A stretch of DNA of 64,000 nucleotides from Bacteroidota bacterium (GTDB lineage: Bacteria > Bacteroidota > Bacteroidia > Chitinophagales > Chitinophagaceae): the NCBI GenBank assembly GCA_028875875.1, contig JAGWUV010000002.1, forward strand, positions 95,337 to 159,336, read 5' to 3'. Below the pieces are notes generated by a model, which saw nothing but the letters and a program-made list of their open reading frames with translations, searched no databases and had not been told where the DNA came from. Positions 34,548-45,042 of the stretch are shown piece by piece. The position numbers were made by a program, and so were the translations under genes. Position 1 is the first letter of the stretch. The number at the start of each line of letters is the position of its first letter.

Positions 34548-35111
34548 TTACGCCATTTCGGGAGGCTGTTCAGAGGAGAGTACAAACAAATTATCAGGTA
34601 GTTTGGCATCCTGTATCATAATCTTATCAGATACAAAAGCAAACGATAAACGATCGGAGTAATGAAGGTGATCATTTGTATAATCCTGAACTGAGAATTT
34701 TACGGTATGAGAATGGCTACCCGTAGCCTTTTTAGAGGTGTTTAGGTTAACAAAGTCGTTAGCCATTTTAAAAAACTCATCCCTGGCATTTTTAATACTT
34801 GTGGTGGCCATATTGGGGATACATAAAACCTCTAAAGAATCCTTGTAAAACCTGCGTTTAACGTATTGGTACTTTACACCATTTACTTCGATGCTTCCGT
34901 TCACCTTTTCAAAGTTCACAGAATTAGCGCCATAGGGAACACTGAACGGTACTTTAATACTTACTAGTTGAGATTCTGAATAATTATCCTGGTCTAATTG
35001 AGCTTGTAAAGCAGTTTCTGCGGAGTTTTCAAAATAATCAGTAACCAGCCTGTATCCAACCCAGTTGAATAGCAATATTGCAAGAAGTAATATGGCAGCA
35101 AGCTGTTTCAA
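34548..35111 (-). CDS. Hypothetical protein with N-terminal signal or anchor helix
   Basis: 187 residues. A hydrophobic N-terminus (residues 1-20, LAAILLLAILLFNWVGYRL) is a signal or membrane anchor, so the rest should be periplasmic. The remainder has alternating strands and no family that I recognise. Three His residues occur close together (GSHSHTV, then NDHLHYSD). It lies 70 bases downstream of the GH65 gene on the same strand and may be cotranscribed with it. Confidence 0.6.
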   Translation of the reverse strand: MKQLAAILLLAILLFNWVGYRLVTDYFENSAETALQAQLDQDNYSESQLVSIKVPFSVPYGANSVNFEKVNGSIEVNGVKYQYVKRRFYKDSLEVLCIPNMATTSIKNARDEFFKMANDFVNLNTSKKATGSHSHTVKFSVQDYTNDHLHYSDRLSFAFVSDKIMIQDAKLPDNLFVLSSEQPPEMA

Positions 35112-35181
35112 TCTTTATTTTTCAATCACTAAGATAGCTTTTTTCTGTTTTTCGATGCACCAATAACCTTAAAAAAAGCTT

Positions 35182-37227
35182 TTATTTATGCACCGCAAAC
35201 GTTTTCTGGGTAGGTCCAACGCCAGTTATAGTAAGGCTTTTCCATTGTTTTGGTAAAACAGACTTGATCTGAACGATGCCATTAGGCGTAATGTCCAACC
35301 CGCCAAAACCCATCAATACACTTTGTATAATGCCACCGGCTCCTGTTGAAAAATAGGGATTGGTACCTCCTTTGGTTTCTGCGATCACCCTAAAAGGAGG
35401 ATTTAAATTGGGTACATACGCATCTTTAAACCAATGCCAGGCCTTATCTGCATCACCCAATCTTGCATATAATAGAGTAAAGATGGCTTGTGTCATAGCC
35501 GGTGTACCTGCATTGGGTACACGTTGCTCATAATATTCAAGGTCTTTTTTTACCTGCTTCAGATCTGTGATCTCTTTCAACGGATATGCCAATAAGTTCA
35601 CATCTGCTTGTTTGATGCCTTCCCCATGATAAGTTGCATGTTCTTTGGTTACCCCATTCTCCATTTTCAAAATGGGAATGTTATTGGCTACATGCATCCA
35701 ATCTTCATTAGCACTCATACCTAAAATCTTAGCTGCATCAGTAGCATAGTGTAATACAGCTTTGGCAGCAGCATTCGTCCATGCATTATTATCTACATTC
35801 TCCGCCCATTCATCCGCTGCCACCACATCTTTGATGTCGTATTTACCCGGGCCGTTTCTTTCTACACGGCTTGCCCAGAAATCAGCAGTTTCTTTGAGCA
35901 ACGGCCATCCTTTTTCTTTCAGCCATTCTTTATCCTGTGTTACACAGTAATAGTTCCAGGCAGCAATACCAACGCAGGCGGTTATATGATGTTCAAATGG
36001 CCCACTCAATGCCCATACAGGCGTTTCCTCTACACCCGTTGCTGCACTTTCCCAGGGAAACATGGCGCCTTTATACCCATGATTGAACGCATTTCTTCTC
36101 GCCGCTTCCAACCGCTGGAAGCGATATTCGATCATGCTTTTGGCCAGCTCCGGATGCAGTACCAATATGGCCGGATACATCCATAACTCCGAATCCCAAA
36201 ATACGTGGCCGTTGTAACCAAGCCCGGATAAGCCCATGGGAGAAGGGCTTAACGCCGTGCCTTCCCTAACAAATGAATAGAGGTGATACAACATACTGTG
36301 TATATCCTGCTGCGACTGATCATCGCCTTCTATCTTTATATCGCTCTTCCATAATTCATCCCATGCTTTATTATGAAACTGAATTAAACGGTCTCTTCCT
36401 TCCAACTTGGCGAAGATGGTCATACGTTCTGCTTCATTCAACGGGTCATCATGATGTGCAGATGTAATAGATGTTCCTGCAATAGAATAGCTATACGTTT
36501 CACCTGCTTTCAGTTGTTTGGAGAACTTCATCAGGTGCATATTATTATCCCACATTTCATGAATCACCCTGGGTTCCTGTCCATGCGGTTCACTGAATAA
36601 AAAAGTATTCGAAGCACACATCAACAGTTTACCTGTAGGACTTTTAGCCGAAGAAGTAAGCAGGCTGATCACCACATGCGGCCTGTCGATCTCGTTATAA
36701 TAATTCTGCACATCTTTTAAAGCATCGGGAGCTTCCATAACACTGGCAGCACCAATACTGATGTTTTTCTTTGCAGTGATCCGAATATCCATCAGCACAG
36801 TGAAAGGCAGATGCCGCAAAGAATAATATGTGTAAGTAACCGTGGCCTTATCCTGGAAGTCGAAAGAGGTTGTAAAACTGGCATGATGCATATCCAGCTC
36901 TTGCTTAAAGTTGCTTGTATTCTTCGCATCGATCCTTGTTCCATCTATTTCAAGATATGCATTCAGTAAGTTGAAGCTTCGCAGGAAATTACTTACTCTT
37001 CCTCTTCCATATAAATCATACGCACCGGCCAATACCACATCTTTCACCTTAAATGGTTCAGGAGACGATACAACACCAATCATCCCATTGGCTACTGTAA
37101 CACCGTAATAATTAGAAGGATCTATTTTATCGGCTGTTATTTTCCAGGGATCTACAGATTGAGAGAACAAAAAATTGGCACAAGTAAGAAGCAAAAGGAT
37201 ACTTAAGAAAATATTTTTTCTTTTCAT
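35182..37227 (-). CDS. Secreted GH65 glycosidase, probable alpha-glucoside hydrolase
   Basis: 681 residues from the ATG at 37227, which gives a signal peptide (ending NFLFS before QS); 13 further upstream codons are not needed. The N-terminal beta-sandwich (about 25-280) and an (alpha/alpha)6 barrel are present. The general acid is Glu473 in AADEWAENVDNNAWTN. Most GH65 enzymes are phosphorylases. The characterised Flavobacterium johnsoniae GH65 hydrolase of kojibiose uses a second Glu as base, and here AETKGGTNPYF supplies Glu617 at the matching place. Hydrolysis of an alpha-1,2- or similar glucoside is therefore likely; the exact sugar is inference. Confidence 0.85.
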   Translation of the reverse strand: MKRKNIFLSILLLLTCANFLFSQSVDPWKITADKIDPSNYYGVTVANGMIGVVSSPEPFKVKDVVLAGAYDLYGRGRVSNFLRSFNLLNAYLEIDGTRIDAKNTSNFKQELDMHHASFTTSFDFQDKATVTYTYYSLRHLPFTVLMDIRITAKKNISIGAASVMEAPDALKDVQNYYNEIDRPHVVISLLTSSAKSPTGKLLMCASNTFLFSEPHGQEPRVIHEMWDNNMHLMKFSKQLKAGETYSYSIAGTSITSAHHDDPLNEAERMTIFAKLEGRDRLIQFHNKAWDELWKSDIKIEGDDQSQQDIHSMLYHLYSFVREGTALSPSPMGLSGLGYNGHVFWDSELWMYPAILVLHPELAKSMIEYRFQRLEAARRNAFNHGYKGAMFPWESAATGVEETPVWALSGPFEHHITACVGIAAWNYYCVTQDKEWLKEKGWPLLKETADFWASRVERNGPGKYDIKDVVAADEWAENVDNNAWTNAAAKAVLHYATDAAKILGMSANEDWMHVANNIPILKMENGVTKEHATYHGEGIKQADVNLLAYPLKEITDLKQVKKDLEYYEQRVPNAGTPAMTQAIFTLLYARLGDADKAWHWFKDAYVPNLNPPFRVIAETKGGTNPYFSTGAGGIIQSVLMGFGGLDITPNGIVQIKSVLPKQWKSLTITGVGPTQKTFAVHK

Positions 37228-37341
37228 AGATAACAAGCGTAAAAAATGAGCATCTAAAGTACGCAAATTATATACTTAACAAGATTTGAATTTTCTTTTT
37301 ACACTTATCCATTTAAATTGCAGAACACATAAGAAAGCTAT

Positions 37342-38280
37342 ATGAAGAAAAGCGTATTGATGTTCTCCGCTATTGCATTGGTTTTATTGTTCGGCAGTAT
37401 TTACATTATCATACCATCAACGTTAACAGTGTCTTCCGTGAGGTATGTAAAGGCTTATCAAAATACAATAATTAAACTTATAACGGATCAGCAAAAGATG
37501 AACGAATGGTTTCAAAGCTTTGCTGCAAAACATGATAGCAGCTATGAATACCAGGGTTTTGATTACCATGTTTCTACCATACTATCTAGTGTAACAGAAA
37601 TTAAAATCAGTTCCGGCCAGTTAAATGCAGATAGCAAGCTGCTATCCTTAAGTATTTATCTCGATTCTTCTGCTATACAATGGTCTACGGTTATTCATAC
37701 AAGCTATAACCCCTTCACACGAATTCAGCAATATACCACTGCTGAAAAACTAAAGCAAAGCATGACAGGTGTAATAGACCGCCTGAAGCTTTATATAGAA
37801 AACACTACCAACATGTATGGTATTGCAGTAAAAGAAATTCAATTAAAAGATTCCATACTGGTTACTTCCAAAATAAAAACCGCAGGCTATCCGGGAGTAA
37901 CTGCTATCTATAAAGAAGTGGAAAGATTACAGCAGTATGCAGCACAACAAGGTGCCAGCACAACGAATGCTCCTATGTTATACGTGAAGAAGCTGGATGC
38001 CACTAATTATGAAGCAATGATCGGGTTGCCGATTAATAAACTTGTAACTGAAACAGCTGAAATAAGAATTAAACGCATGCCTTATGGCGGCAACATGTTT
38101 GTTGCTGATATTGCCGGCGGCCCTGCAACCATACAGAAAGGTTTTGAAAGCCTTACTACATTTTTGTTTGATTCAAAAAGGGTAAGTCCTGCTATTCCTT
38201 TTGAACTGATGATCACCGACCGGTCTAAAGAAACAGATACTACCAAATGGCTTACCCGGCTTTATTACCCGATTATGTGA
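37342..38280 (+). CDS. Membrane-anchored SRPBCC plus GyrI-like protein
   Basis: 312 residues. One N-terminal TM helix (about 4-24) is followed by a polyketide-cyclase/START-like region (about 30-145) and a GyrI-like small-molecule-binding domain (about 165-312; features KIKTAGYPGVTAIYKEV, AEIRIKRMPYGG, ADIAGGPATIQKGFESL and the final TRLYYPI). This two-domain layout recurs in Bacteroidota, probably as a ligand-binding protein. It is on the strand opposite to its neighbours, between the GH65 gene and the FG-GAP genes, and ends 2 bases before the convergent stop. Confidence 0.65.
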   Translation: MKKSVLMFSAIALVLLFGSIYIIIPSTLTVSSVRYVKAYQNTIIKLITDQQKMNEWFQSFAAKHDSSYEYQGFDYHVSTILSSVTEIKISSGQLNADSKLLSLSIYLDSSAIQWSTVIHTSYNPFTRIQQYTTAEKLKQSMTGVIDRLKLYIENTTNMYGIAVKEIQLKDSILVTSKIKTAGYPGVTAIYKEVERLQQYAAQQGASTTNAPMLYVKKLDATNYEAMIGLPINKLVTETAEIRIKRMPYGGNMFVADIAGGPATIQKGFESLTTFLFDSKRVSPAIPFELMITDRSKETDTTKWLTRLYYPIM

Positions 38281-38282
38281 TC

Positions 38283-41200
38283 TTAATTTTTTGGAACAAA
38301 CTTTATGATCCTGGCAGTATCGTTGTTCTGAGCCAGCACATACGCCAATGCTTTATTAATATAAATAGGTTTGATATGCCTTACCTGGCCTTTTATTTCA
38401 AGTCCGTTTAATACAGATGTAGATACAGTTCCATTACCATTATTGATAAGCAGGGTACCGAAGTCGGCATCGTATCTTCCCATTTGTATATTGCTTTCAT
38501 AATAATTACCCATTACCATGATATCGGGACGATGATCTCCGTTCGCATCTACCACAACGGCATCTCTCAATGGACTTAGCTGTGCCTCCCAGGGCAAGGC
38601 TTTGGTAGTAAAATTGAGATTGCCATTGTTGACGAGTAAGGCGTTTGAAAAATAATCTGCTGTTAGTACAGTAGAAGATTGCAATTTGTCTTTAGTGAAG
38701 ATCTCTTCAAGCGTTGCTTTGGCAAAATCTTCTGCATATAAAAATTTCATCTTCAATGCAGGTAACTGCTTCTGTAATTCATCTTTATTGGCAAATGGAA
38801 TTTCTTTACCATTCAAATAATATGTAAGTATCTGTTCCTTCTTTCCATTACCATCAAAATCATTATAATATAGTTTTACAGGTTGGCTTTTACTGGCTTG
38901 TAATCTTGAATTTAATCCCAGGTTGCCAGCTATAAAATCGATATTGCCATCATTGTTCATATCAACAGGTATGATACAGTTCCACCATCCTTTTTTATCG
39001 GTAAGTTCTTTTTTGCTAAAGGAGCCCTTGTTATTAATGAATGCAATAATGCCTCCCCACTCACAGGCAACTACAAGATCCTGGTCGCCATCCTTATCAA
39101 GATCTATCCATAAAGCCTGTGTTACCATCCCAATATTTGCCAGGTCTTTGGCATATCGCTCCGTTACATCTGTAAATTTACCCGTACCATCATTCTGCAA
39201 TAAATAAGAACGAGGTGTTTTACCATATTCCCAGGGAACAACCCTTCCCCCGATAAATAAGTCGATATTCCCATCACCATTAAAATCACATGGTGTTACA
39301 CAAGATTGTGTAATGAAGATATTGCCAAAAGCATTTTCGAGCTTTTTAAAATGCGCCTTCCCATCATTCAAATAAACCCTTGGCTTAAGCTTTTCATCCA
39401 TTCCATAATACTCATTACCACCACTGGCAATAACAAGGTCAGGATTCCCATCATGATTCACATCCGTAAATACCGCATCCACATCTTCACACATACTATC
39501 TATTGCCATTAAAGGTTGTGGCACCTGTGAGAACTTACCATTGGGTTGTTGAAGGAATATGGCACTATGAAACGATTTGGAAGAACCAAGGAAAATATCA
39601 TCCAGCCCGTCATGATTCAAGTCGCCTACAGCAACAGCCGGCCCTTCTGTTGATACCATATGTGGTATCAATGGTTCACGGTTAAACTCGATAAACGGGT
39701 CTTCATGATGTACATACTGCAAGCCGGTTACGCTTGTAATATCGGTAACAGGTATTGTGTAATTCTTCCAGTGTGTGGTAATACTTGCGTAGTTGAACGC
39801 AGGAAGCCCTTTGACGTATTTGAACGTAACAGAAGAGGTATTGGCAGACAACTGAATACGCTGATATGAATTATCCGGCCAGACTAAAAATGCTGAATCA
39901 ATCTTTGTATTTACCAGGCCAATATGCAAAGGCAATTCCATGCTCGACTGAAAGCCTCTTGCCGGATTTTTCTCATACGTACGGATACCGCCATTTGCAA
40001 ACATTATGATCTTAGCACCAATTGCATTGATGTTTTTATCCGGGCCTTTTAAATGTACTTCAACAGAAGGCTTGTCTTTTTTATCGTTGCTTTTATTCTC
40101 GTACACGAGCACAGGTTCGTCAACATTGTTCACTACAACATCCAGGTCACCATCATTATCCAGATCAGCATACACTGCACCATTTGAAAAAGTAGGCTTA
40201 CTATTTTCAATGGCATCATCTTCATCCTCAAATTGCATATCACCTTTATTCAGGTAAAACTTATTAGGGATTTTGATCTCAGGAAACTTATTAACGAGCG
40301 CCATGTCTTTTTCATTGATCTTGTTTTCCTTCAGCTTTTGTTGTATCTCTTCATTGGAAATGAAGTTCACATAATCCATATCATTCATTCGCTTGGGAAT
40401 ACCATTGGAAATGAAAAGATCTTTTAATCCATCGTTGTTGAAATCCATCCACAAAGGTGCCCAGCTCCAGTCTGTTGCGGATACTCCTGCATAAAGGCCC
40501 ACCTCACTGAACATCCCGTTCCTGCGATTGTACTGGAGGTTATTACGGGTATACTGATAGGTGTATCCATAAGAAATCTTATGATAGAAAATATCATAAT
40601 CATCTTCACCCAATGATCTTTTCAAAATATACGGATCGGATGGAAGCATATCCATAGAAATGATCTCTGGATAGCCATCATTATTTGCATCTGCAACATC
40701 CACACCCATAGAGAACTGGCTGGTGTGCATCATCCGTTGTGCCCCTTCTTCTGCAAAGGTTCCATTATGCTGGTTGATGTAGAGATAATCATTCTCATGA
40801 AAATCATTTCCCACATAGAGATCAGGCCATCCATCGAGGTTAATATCAGACACAGCCACGCCTAACCCGTAACTAATGGCCGAACTATTGATCTTACTTT
40901 CTTTGGTAACGTCTGTAAAATGATTATTCCCGTCATTACGGAACAAACGATCACCTGATAAAGCATTGTACGTACCCAGGAAAACGTTACGTGGTGCAAA
41001 TGATCCGTTTTGGTGAACAGAATGGTTCAGCAGGAACATATCGAGATCACCATCCATATCATAATCAAAGAAAACAGCCTGGGTACTAAAGCCTGAAAAA
41101 TCAAGCCCATATGCGGCAGCTTCATCTGTATATTGTGGTATTCCATTTTTTATACCCGTACAAATAAGTAACTGATTTTTTCCATGTAGTGTTTCATAGT

Positions 41201-41618
41201 TACCCACTTTACAAACATAAATATCCAGCAAGCCATCGTTATTTATATCTACAACAGAAATACCTGTGCTCCAACCTTTGTCTTGCGGAACATGTGCATC
41301 GGTAGTAACATCTTTAAACTGCATGTTACCCTGGTTAAGGAATAATTTATTATCACCCTGGTTAGCTGCAAAAAACAGATCTATCTTACCATCATTATTA
41401 AAATCACCTGCACCAACACCGGCCCCGTTATAAAAATACATGTAATGAAACATGTTGAAAGAATCTGTGGGCATTAATTTATTAGTGAAGTGGATACCTG
41501 TTTGATTGTCCGTTAATGTTTCAAACAGAGCAGCTTTTTTGTTCTTATTACAAGCGGTTGTTGCAAAAATAAAAAACAACAAAATGCATTGAATATATGT
41601 AAGGGAATACCTGAACAT
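38283..41618 (-). CDS. FG-GAP/VCBS plus ASPIC-UnbV lipoprotein, copy 1 (last in operon)
   Basis: 1,111 residues with a lipoprotein signal (lipobox TTAC, Cys23). By eye I count 14 D-x-N-x-D-G-x-x-D-type calcium loops, for example DFNNDGKID, DINNDGLLD and DYDMDGDLD, spread along two beta-propeller-like regions. A single ASPIC/UnbV domain lies near the middle (AIGAKIIMFANGGIRTYEKN ... SFLVWPDN-like end). Such proteins are surface or periplasmic and probably bind carbohydrate or protein ligands. It overlaps copy 2 by one base (TGATG). It is the most divergent of the three copies. Confidence 0.85.
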   Translation of the reverse strand: MFRYSLTYIQCILLFFIFATTACNKNKKAALFETLTDNQTGIHFTNKLMPTDSFNMFHYMYFYNGAGVGAGDFNNDGKIDLFFAANQGDNKLFLNQGNMQFKDVTTDAHVPQDKGWSTGISVVDINNDGLLDIYVCKVGNYETLHGKNQLLICTGIKNGIPQYTDEAAAYGLDFSGFSTQAVFFDYDMDGDLDMFLLNHSVHQNGSFAPRNVFLGTYNALSGDRLFRNDGNNHFTDVTKESKINSSAISYGLGVAVSDINLDGWPDLYVGNDFHENDYLYINQHNGTFAEEGAQRMMHTSQFSMGVDVADANNDGYPEIISMDMLPSDPYILKRSLGEDDYDIFYHKISYGYTYQYTRNNLQYNRRNGMFSEVGLYAGVSATDWSWAPLWMDFNNDGLKDLFISNGIPKRMNDMDYVNFISNEEIQQKLKENKINEKDMALVNKFPEIKIPNKFYLNKGDMQFEDEDDAIENSKPTFSNGAVYADLDNDGDLDVVVNNVDEPVLVYENKSNDKKDKPSVEVHLKGPDKNINAIGAKIIMFANGGIRTYEKNPARGFQSSMELPLHIGLVNTKIDSAFLVWPDNSYQRIQLSANTSSVTFKYVKGLPAFNYASITTHWKNYTIPVTDITSVTGLQYVHHEDPFIEFNREPLIPHMVSTEGPAVAVGDLNHDGLDDIFLGSSKSFHSAIFLQQPNGKFSQVPQPLMAIDSMCEDVDAVFTDVNHDGNPDLVIASGGNEYYGMDEKLKPRVYLNDGKAHFKKLENAFGNIFITQSCVTPCDFNGDGNIDLFIGGRVVPWEYGKTPRSYLLQNDGTGKFTDVTERYAKDLANIGMVTQALWIDLDKDGDQDLVVACEWGGIIAFINNKGSFSKKELTDKKGWWNCIIPVDMNNDGNIDFIAGNLGLNSRLQASKSQPVKLYYNDFDGNGKKEQILTYYLNGKEIPFANKDELQKQLPALKMKFLYAEDFAKATLEEIFTKDKLQSSTVLTADYFSNALLVNNGNLNFTTKALPWEAQLSPLRDAVVVDANGDHRPDIMVMGNYYESNIQMGRYDADFGTLLINNGNGTVSTSVLNGLEIKGQVRHIKPIYINKALAYVLAQNNDTARIIKFVPKN

Positions 41619-44600
41619 CAGTGCTGAATTTTATGATCGTAAAAATTATTTTGTAATCGGTACAAAACAGGAACCGCATCATTTTGAAGGAATAGGAAAT
41701 GGCTTTCTTTTTTTGAAGGAATGATCACAGCATCCCGAACCATACCCCTGAGGTCTAACCCTGTTTCTTCCGGTAGCAAGGTTGTAAAATTTCCTTTTCC
41801 ATTATTTATCAATACTTCCCCGTTATTGGCATCGAGCCTACCCAGCTGAGGCTGGAAATTAAATTCATTGCCACAAACGATAAGGTCTTTAAATCCGTCG
41901 TTATTTACATCTGTACAAATTACAGAACGAACAGAAGAAAGCTGTACAGGTAAAGGCAATGGTTGTATGTTGTATTGACCGTTACCCAAATTGAAAGCAA
42001 CAACAGAAGTAGTAAAGTTGATCTCCCTGATCAATGTTTTCTTCAGCTGTTCGGGAGTGAATAATTCATCCATTGATTTTTTGGCGTATTCCTCATGCCG
42101 CAGATTCTGCTTTTTCAAAGCGGGTAATTCATCCTGCACATCATGCTTCATGAACACAGGTTTATCTTTTCCATCTACTGTTTTACTCATGATCTTATCC
42201 ATCCTTCCGTTATCATCAAAATCACCACACCAGAGTTTCAATGGATTTTTTTCATCGGGATGAAGATTAAAGTTCTCACCAATGTTTCCTAAGATAAGAT
42301 CTTCTTTACCATCACCGTTTATATCCGCTGTTACAACAGTTTGCCACCAGCCTGATAATTTCTGCAAATTAGTTTGCAGTGTAATAAAGTGATCTTTCTG
42401 AAACTTAAAAATCTGCGGGCTCATCCATTCACCCACCACTACCAGTTCCTTTTCTTTATCTCCATCAACATCACTCAATACGGCAGACTTAATCATTCCG
42501 GCAGCATTCAATCCGCTGAGTTTATCCTCAGGCATATCGGTAAATATACCCTTGCCATTATTCAAATACACATGGCTCCTCGGCGTAAAGCCATATTCTT
42601 TTGAAACACATCCGGCACCAACATATAAATCCATGTCGCCATCATGATCGAAATCATACGCAATCACCGTACTGATATTATCCTGGTTAGCCGGAAAAGA
42701 GTTATATGAAACAGTAAAGTTTCCTTTACCATCGTTGATGAGTAAACGATGTTGCAATTCTCTGCTTGCGGGGTTACTGTTGTTACCATCTGCACCAATA
42801 AATAGGTCCATATCACCATCGCCATCAGCATCAAAGAAACAAACAGCTGCATCTTCAAAACCATTTAGTTGTTGCAGCACCGGAATTTCTTTCTTTACAA
42901 AACCACTTGCTGTTTGAAGATACAATTGGCCCGGATGTAATGAGGTGCCACCGATGAATACGTCTTGCAAACCATCGCCGTTCACATCGGCTACAGCCGC
43001 TCTTGGCCCCTGGTGCGAAAGCATTTCAGGGGTAGCACGTTCTGCATAAAAATCTGTATAATCCGGTTGCTGGTGTTTATCAAAATGCGAAGGCTCCAGT
43101 GTAAATAAAGAAGGAGCTTCTTTTTTTATCTGTTCGTTGATCGTATGAGCGTTAGCGGGCTGCGCTATCACCAGGGTTTTATTGATTGACGGATGTACAA
43201 TGGTTGTATAAGTAAGGTTGGGCCAGTAGACAATTAACGAATCTACATTCGTTTGCTTACCAATACCAAAGATTTGTTTATAATCTACAGACGACTGAAA
43301 GCCCCGGCTGGGAACAACTTCCCGGCTGAGCTTTTGATTACCTATACAAACTTCTATCTTACTTCCGATAGCAAAGGTGTTTTTGTCTTTTCCTTGTAAT
43401 GAAACGGCAATGAAATTGTTATGATTTTTTTCACGACTGTTGTTCTTAAAAATAAGCGCCGGTTCATTCACATTATTGATCACAAGATCAAGATCCCCAT
43501 CTCCATCAAGATCGGCATAAGCAGCGCCATTGGAAAATGAATTTTGTGTAAAACCCCAGTCTGCCCCTTTATCTTCAAATTTTAAATTGCCCAGGTTCCT
43601 GAACATTTTATTAGGCACTGCAATGGAAGGAATCTTATTCACCAATTCTGTAAGATCTTTCTTTCCAGTAGCAATCATTTTTTCCTTGATCTCGTTGGCA
43701 TCAAAATCTAAAAAGTCCTGGTTGGTTAAGTCCCTGAAAATACCATTACAAATGTAGAGATCGGTATAGCCATCGTTGTCTGCATCAAACATCAGTGCTC
43801 CCCAACTCCATTCAGAAGCGTTCACACCACTGTAATTGGCAATATCTGTAAACGTACCATTGCCCCTGTTGAGCTGCAAAGTATTCTGAAGGAACTGGTG
43901 ATGAAAATCGTTCCGTTCTTTTAAACGGTATTGATCTATATCATCGAAGCTAAGCGTTGTTTTCAGGCGATAGTCATCTGCCGGTAACATATCAGTTGTG
44001 AAAATTTCCGGTAACCCATCGTTATTAATATCACCAAAATCCGCACCCATCGATGCATAACTTGTATGTGCTACCCGCTGATCCAATTCATCTTTAAACG
44101 TTCCGTTCTTTTGATTGATGTATAAATAATCTCTTTCAAAAAAATCGTTCGATACATAAATATCAGGATAATGATCGCCATTCACATCTCCCACCGTTAC
44201 ACCCAGGCCAAAGCTCATTAAAGAACCATGAATGCCAGCCTGCTTTGTTACTTCTACAAAATGTCCGTTATCGTTCCTGTATAAATGATCGCCGCCGCCT
44301 TTCAAATAATCAGGTACCTGCCATTGGTTGGCCGGTAAATCCCGCTGGTGCGGATAACCCAAACTGTTTACGGGAACCGGGCTATTGTTGATGATGAAAC
44401 AATCAAGGTCACCATCCATATCATAATCAAAAAAGCTTACCTGTGTGGTGTATCCTGCATCTGCAAGACCATATTCTTCCGCTTTTTCCGTGAAAGTGAG
44501 ATCATGATTATTGATATATAGTTGATTCTTCCTTAACGGAGCATTATGCATATTCCCTGCATTGCTTACATAAATATCCAGCCAGCCATCGCCATTTACA

Positions 44601-44974
44601 TCGGCAAAAACAACGCCAGTACTATATTGCTGTTTATCCGTAAAACCTGCTTTTGCAGAAATATCTTCAAACTTAAAATTGCCTTTGTTCAGAAAAAGTT
44701 TATTACTACCCTGGTTAGCCGTGAAAAAAACATCAGGCAGGCCATCGTTATTAATATCACCGATCGCAACACCACCTCCGTTGTAAAAATTACGGTAATT
44801 AAGGATGTTGATAGAATCGTTATCCTGCACTTTGTTATTGAATACGATTCCTGTATTTTCCATTGATTCAAAAAGTCCTTCCTTTTGCTCTTTGTGTTTA
44901 CACGACTGTATAAGCACAAGCAAAAGAAGCCCTTTCCAGTATATAGAAGCTGTTGGTATTTTACGATGTTGCAT
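41618..44974 (-). CDS. FG-GAP/VCBS plus ASPIC-UnbV lipoprotein, copy 2
   Basis: 1,118 residues, lipobox LIQSC (Cys25). Fourteen calcium-loop motifs are counted, among them DINNDGLPD, DVNGDGWLD, DYDMDGDLD and DVNNDGFKD, in the same order as in copies 1 and 3. The ASPIC/UnbV domain has AIGSKIEVCIGNQKLSREVV and SRGFQSSVDYKQIFGIG. The C-terminal third shares GNIGENFNLHPDEKNPLKLW and the ELPALKKQNL block with copy 3. Copies 2 and 3 are clearly nearest relatives. It is separated from copy 3 by 68 bases. Confidence 0.88.
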   Translation of the reverse strand: MQHRKIPTASIYWKGLLLLVLIQSCKHKEQKEGLFESMENTGIVFNNKVQDNDSINILNYRNFYNGGGVAIGDINNDGLPDVFFTANQGSNKLFLNKGNFKFEDISAKAGFTDKQQYSTGVVFADVNGDGWLDIYVSNAGNMHNAPLRKNQLYINNHDLTFTEKAEEYGLADAGYTTQVSFFDYDMDGDLDCFIINNSPVPVNSLGYPHQRDLPANQWQVPDYLKGGGDHLYRNDNGHFVEVTKQAGIHGSLMSFGLGVTVGDVNGDHYPDIYVSNDFFERDYLYINQKNGTFKDELDQRVAHTSYASMGADFGDINNDGLPEIFTTDMLPADDYRLKTTLSFDDIDQYRLKERNDFHHQFLQNTLQLNRGNGTFTDIANYSGVNASEWSWGALMFDADNDGYTDLYICNGIFRDLTNQDFLDFDANEIKEKMIATGKKDLTELVNKIPSIAVPNKMFRNLGNLKFEDKGADWGFTQNSFSNGAAYADLDGDGDLDLVINNVNEPALIFKNNSREKNHNNFIAVSLQGKDKNTFAIGSKIEVCIGNQKLSREVVPSRGFQSSVDYKQIFGIGKQTNVDSLIVYWPNLTYTTIVHPSINKTLVIAQPANAHTINEQIKKEAPSLFTLEPSHFDKHQQPDYTDFYAERATPEMLSHQGPRAAVADVNGDGLQDVFIGGTSLHPGQLYLQTASGFVKKEIPVLQQLNGFEDAAVCFFDADGDGDMDLFIGADGNNSNPASRELQHRLLINDGKGNFTVSYNSFPANQDNISTVIAYDFDHDGDMDLYVGAGCVSKEYGFTPRSHVYLNNGKGIFTDMPEDKLSGLNAAGMIKSAVLSDVDGDKEKELVVVGEWMSPQIFKFQKDHFITLQTNLQKLSGWWQTVVTADINGDGKEDLILGNIGENFNLHPDEKNPLKLWCGDFDDNGRMDKIMSKTVDGKDKPVFMKHDVQDELPALKKQNLRHEEYAKKSMDELFTPEQLKKTLIREINFTTSVVAFNLGNGQYNIQPLPLPVQLSSVRSVICTDVNNDGFKDLIVCGNEFNFQPQLGRLDANNGEVLINNGKGNFTTLLPEETGLDLRGMVRDAVIIPSKKESHFLFLQNDAVPVLYRLQNNFYDHKIQH

Positions 44975-45042
44975 ACACGTTTAATATCTGCTTGTTAGCG
45001 ATGATGCCGTGGGTGATGATGTTCTTTATACAATAATAAATA

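Noticed and set aside
34548..37227. GH65 and its neighbour as part of the susCD operon
   Set aside because: A plus-strand gene (37342-38280) lies between them and the FG-GAP genes, so a single transcript is impossible; any functional link is speculative.
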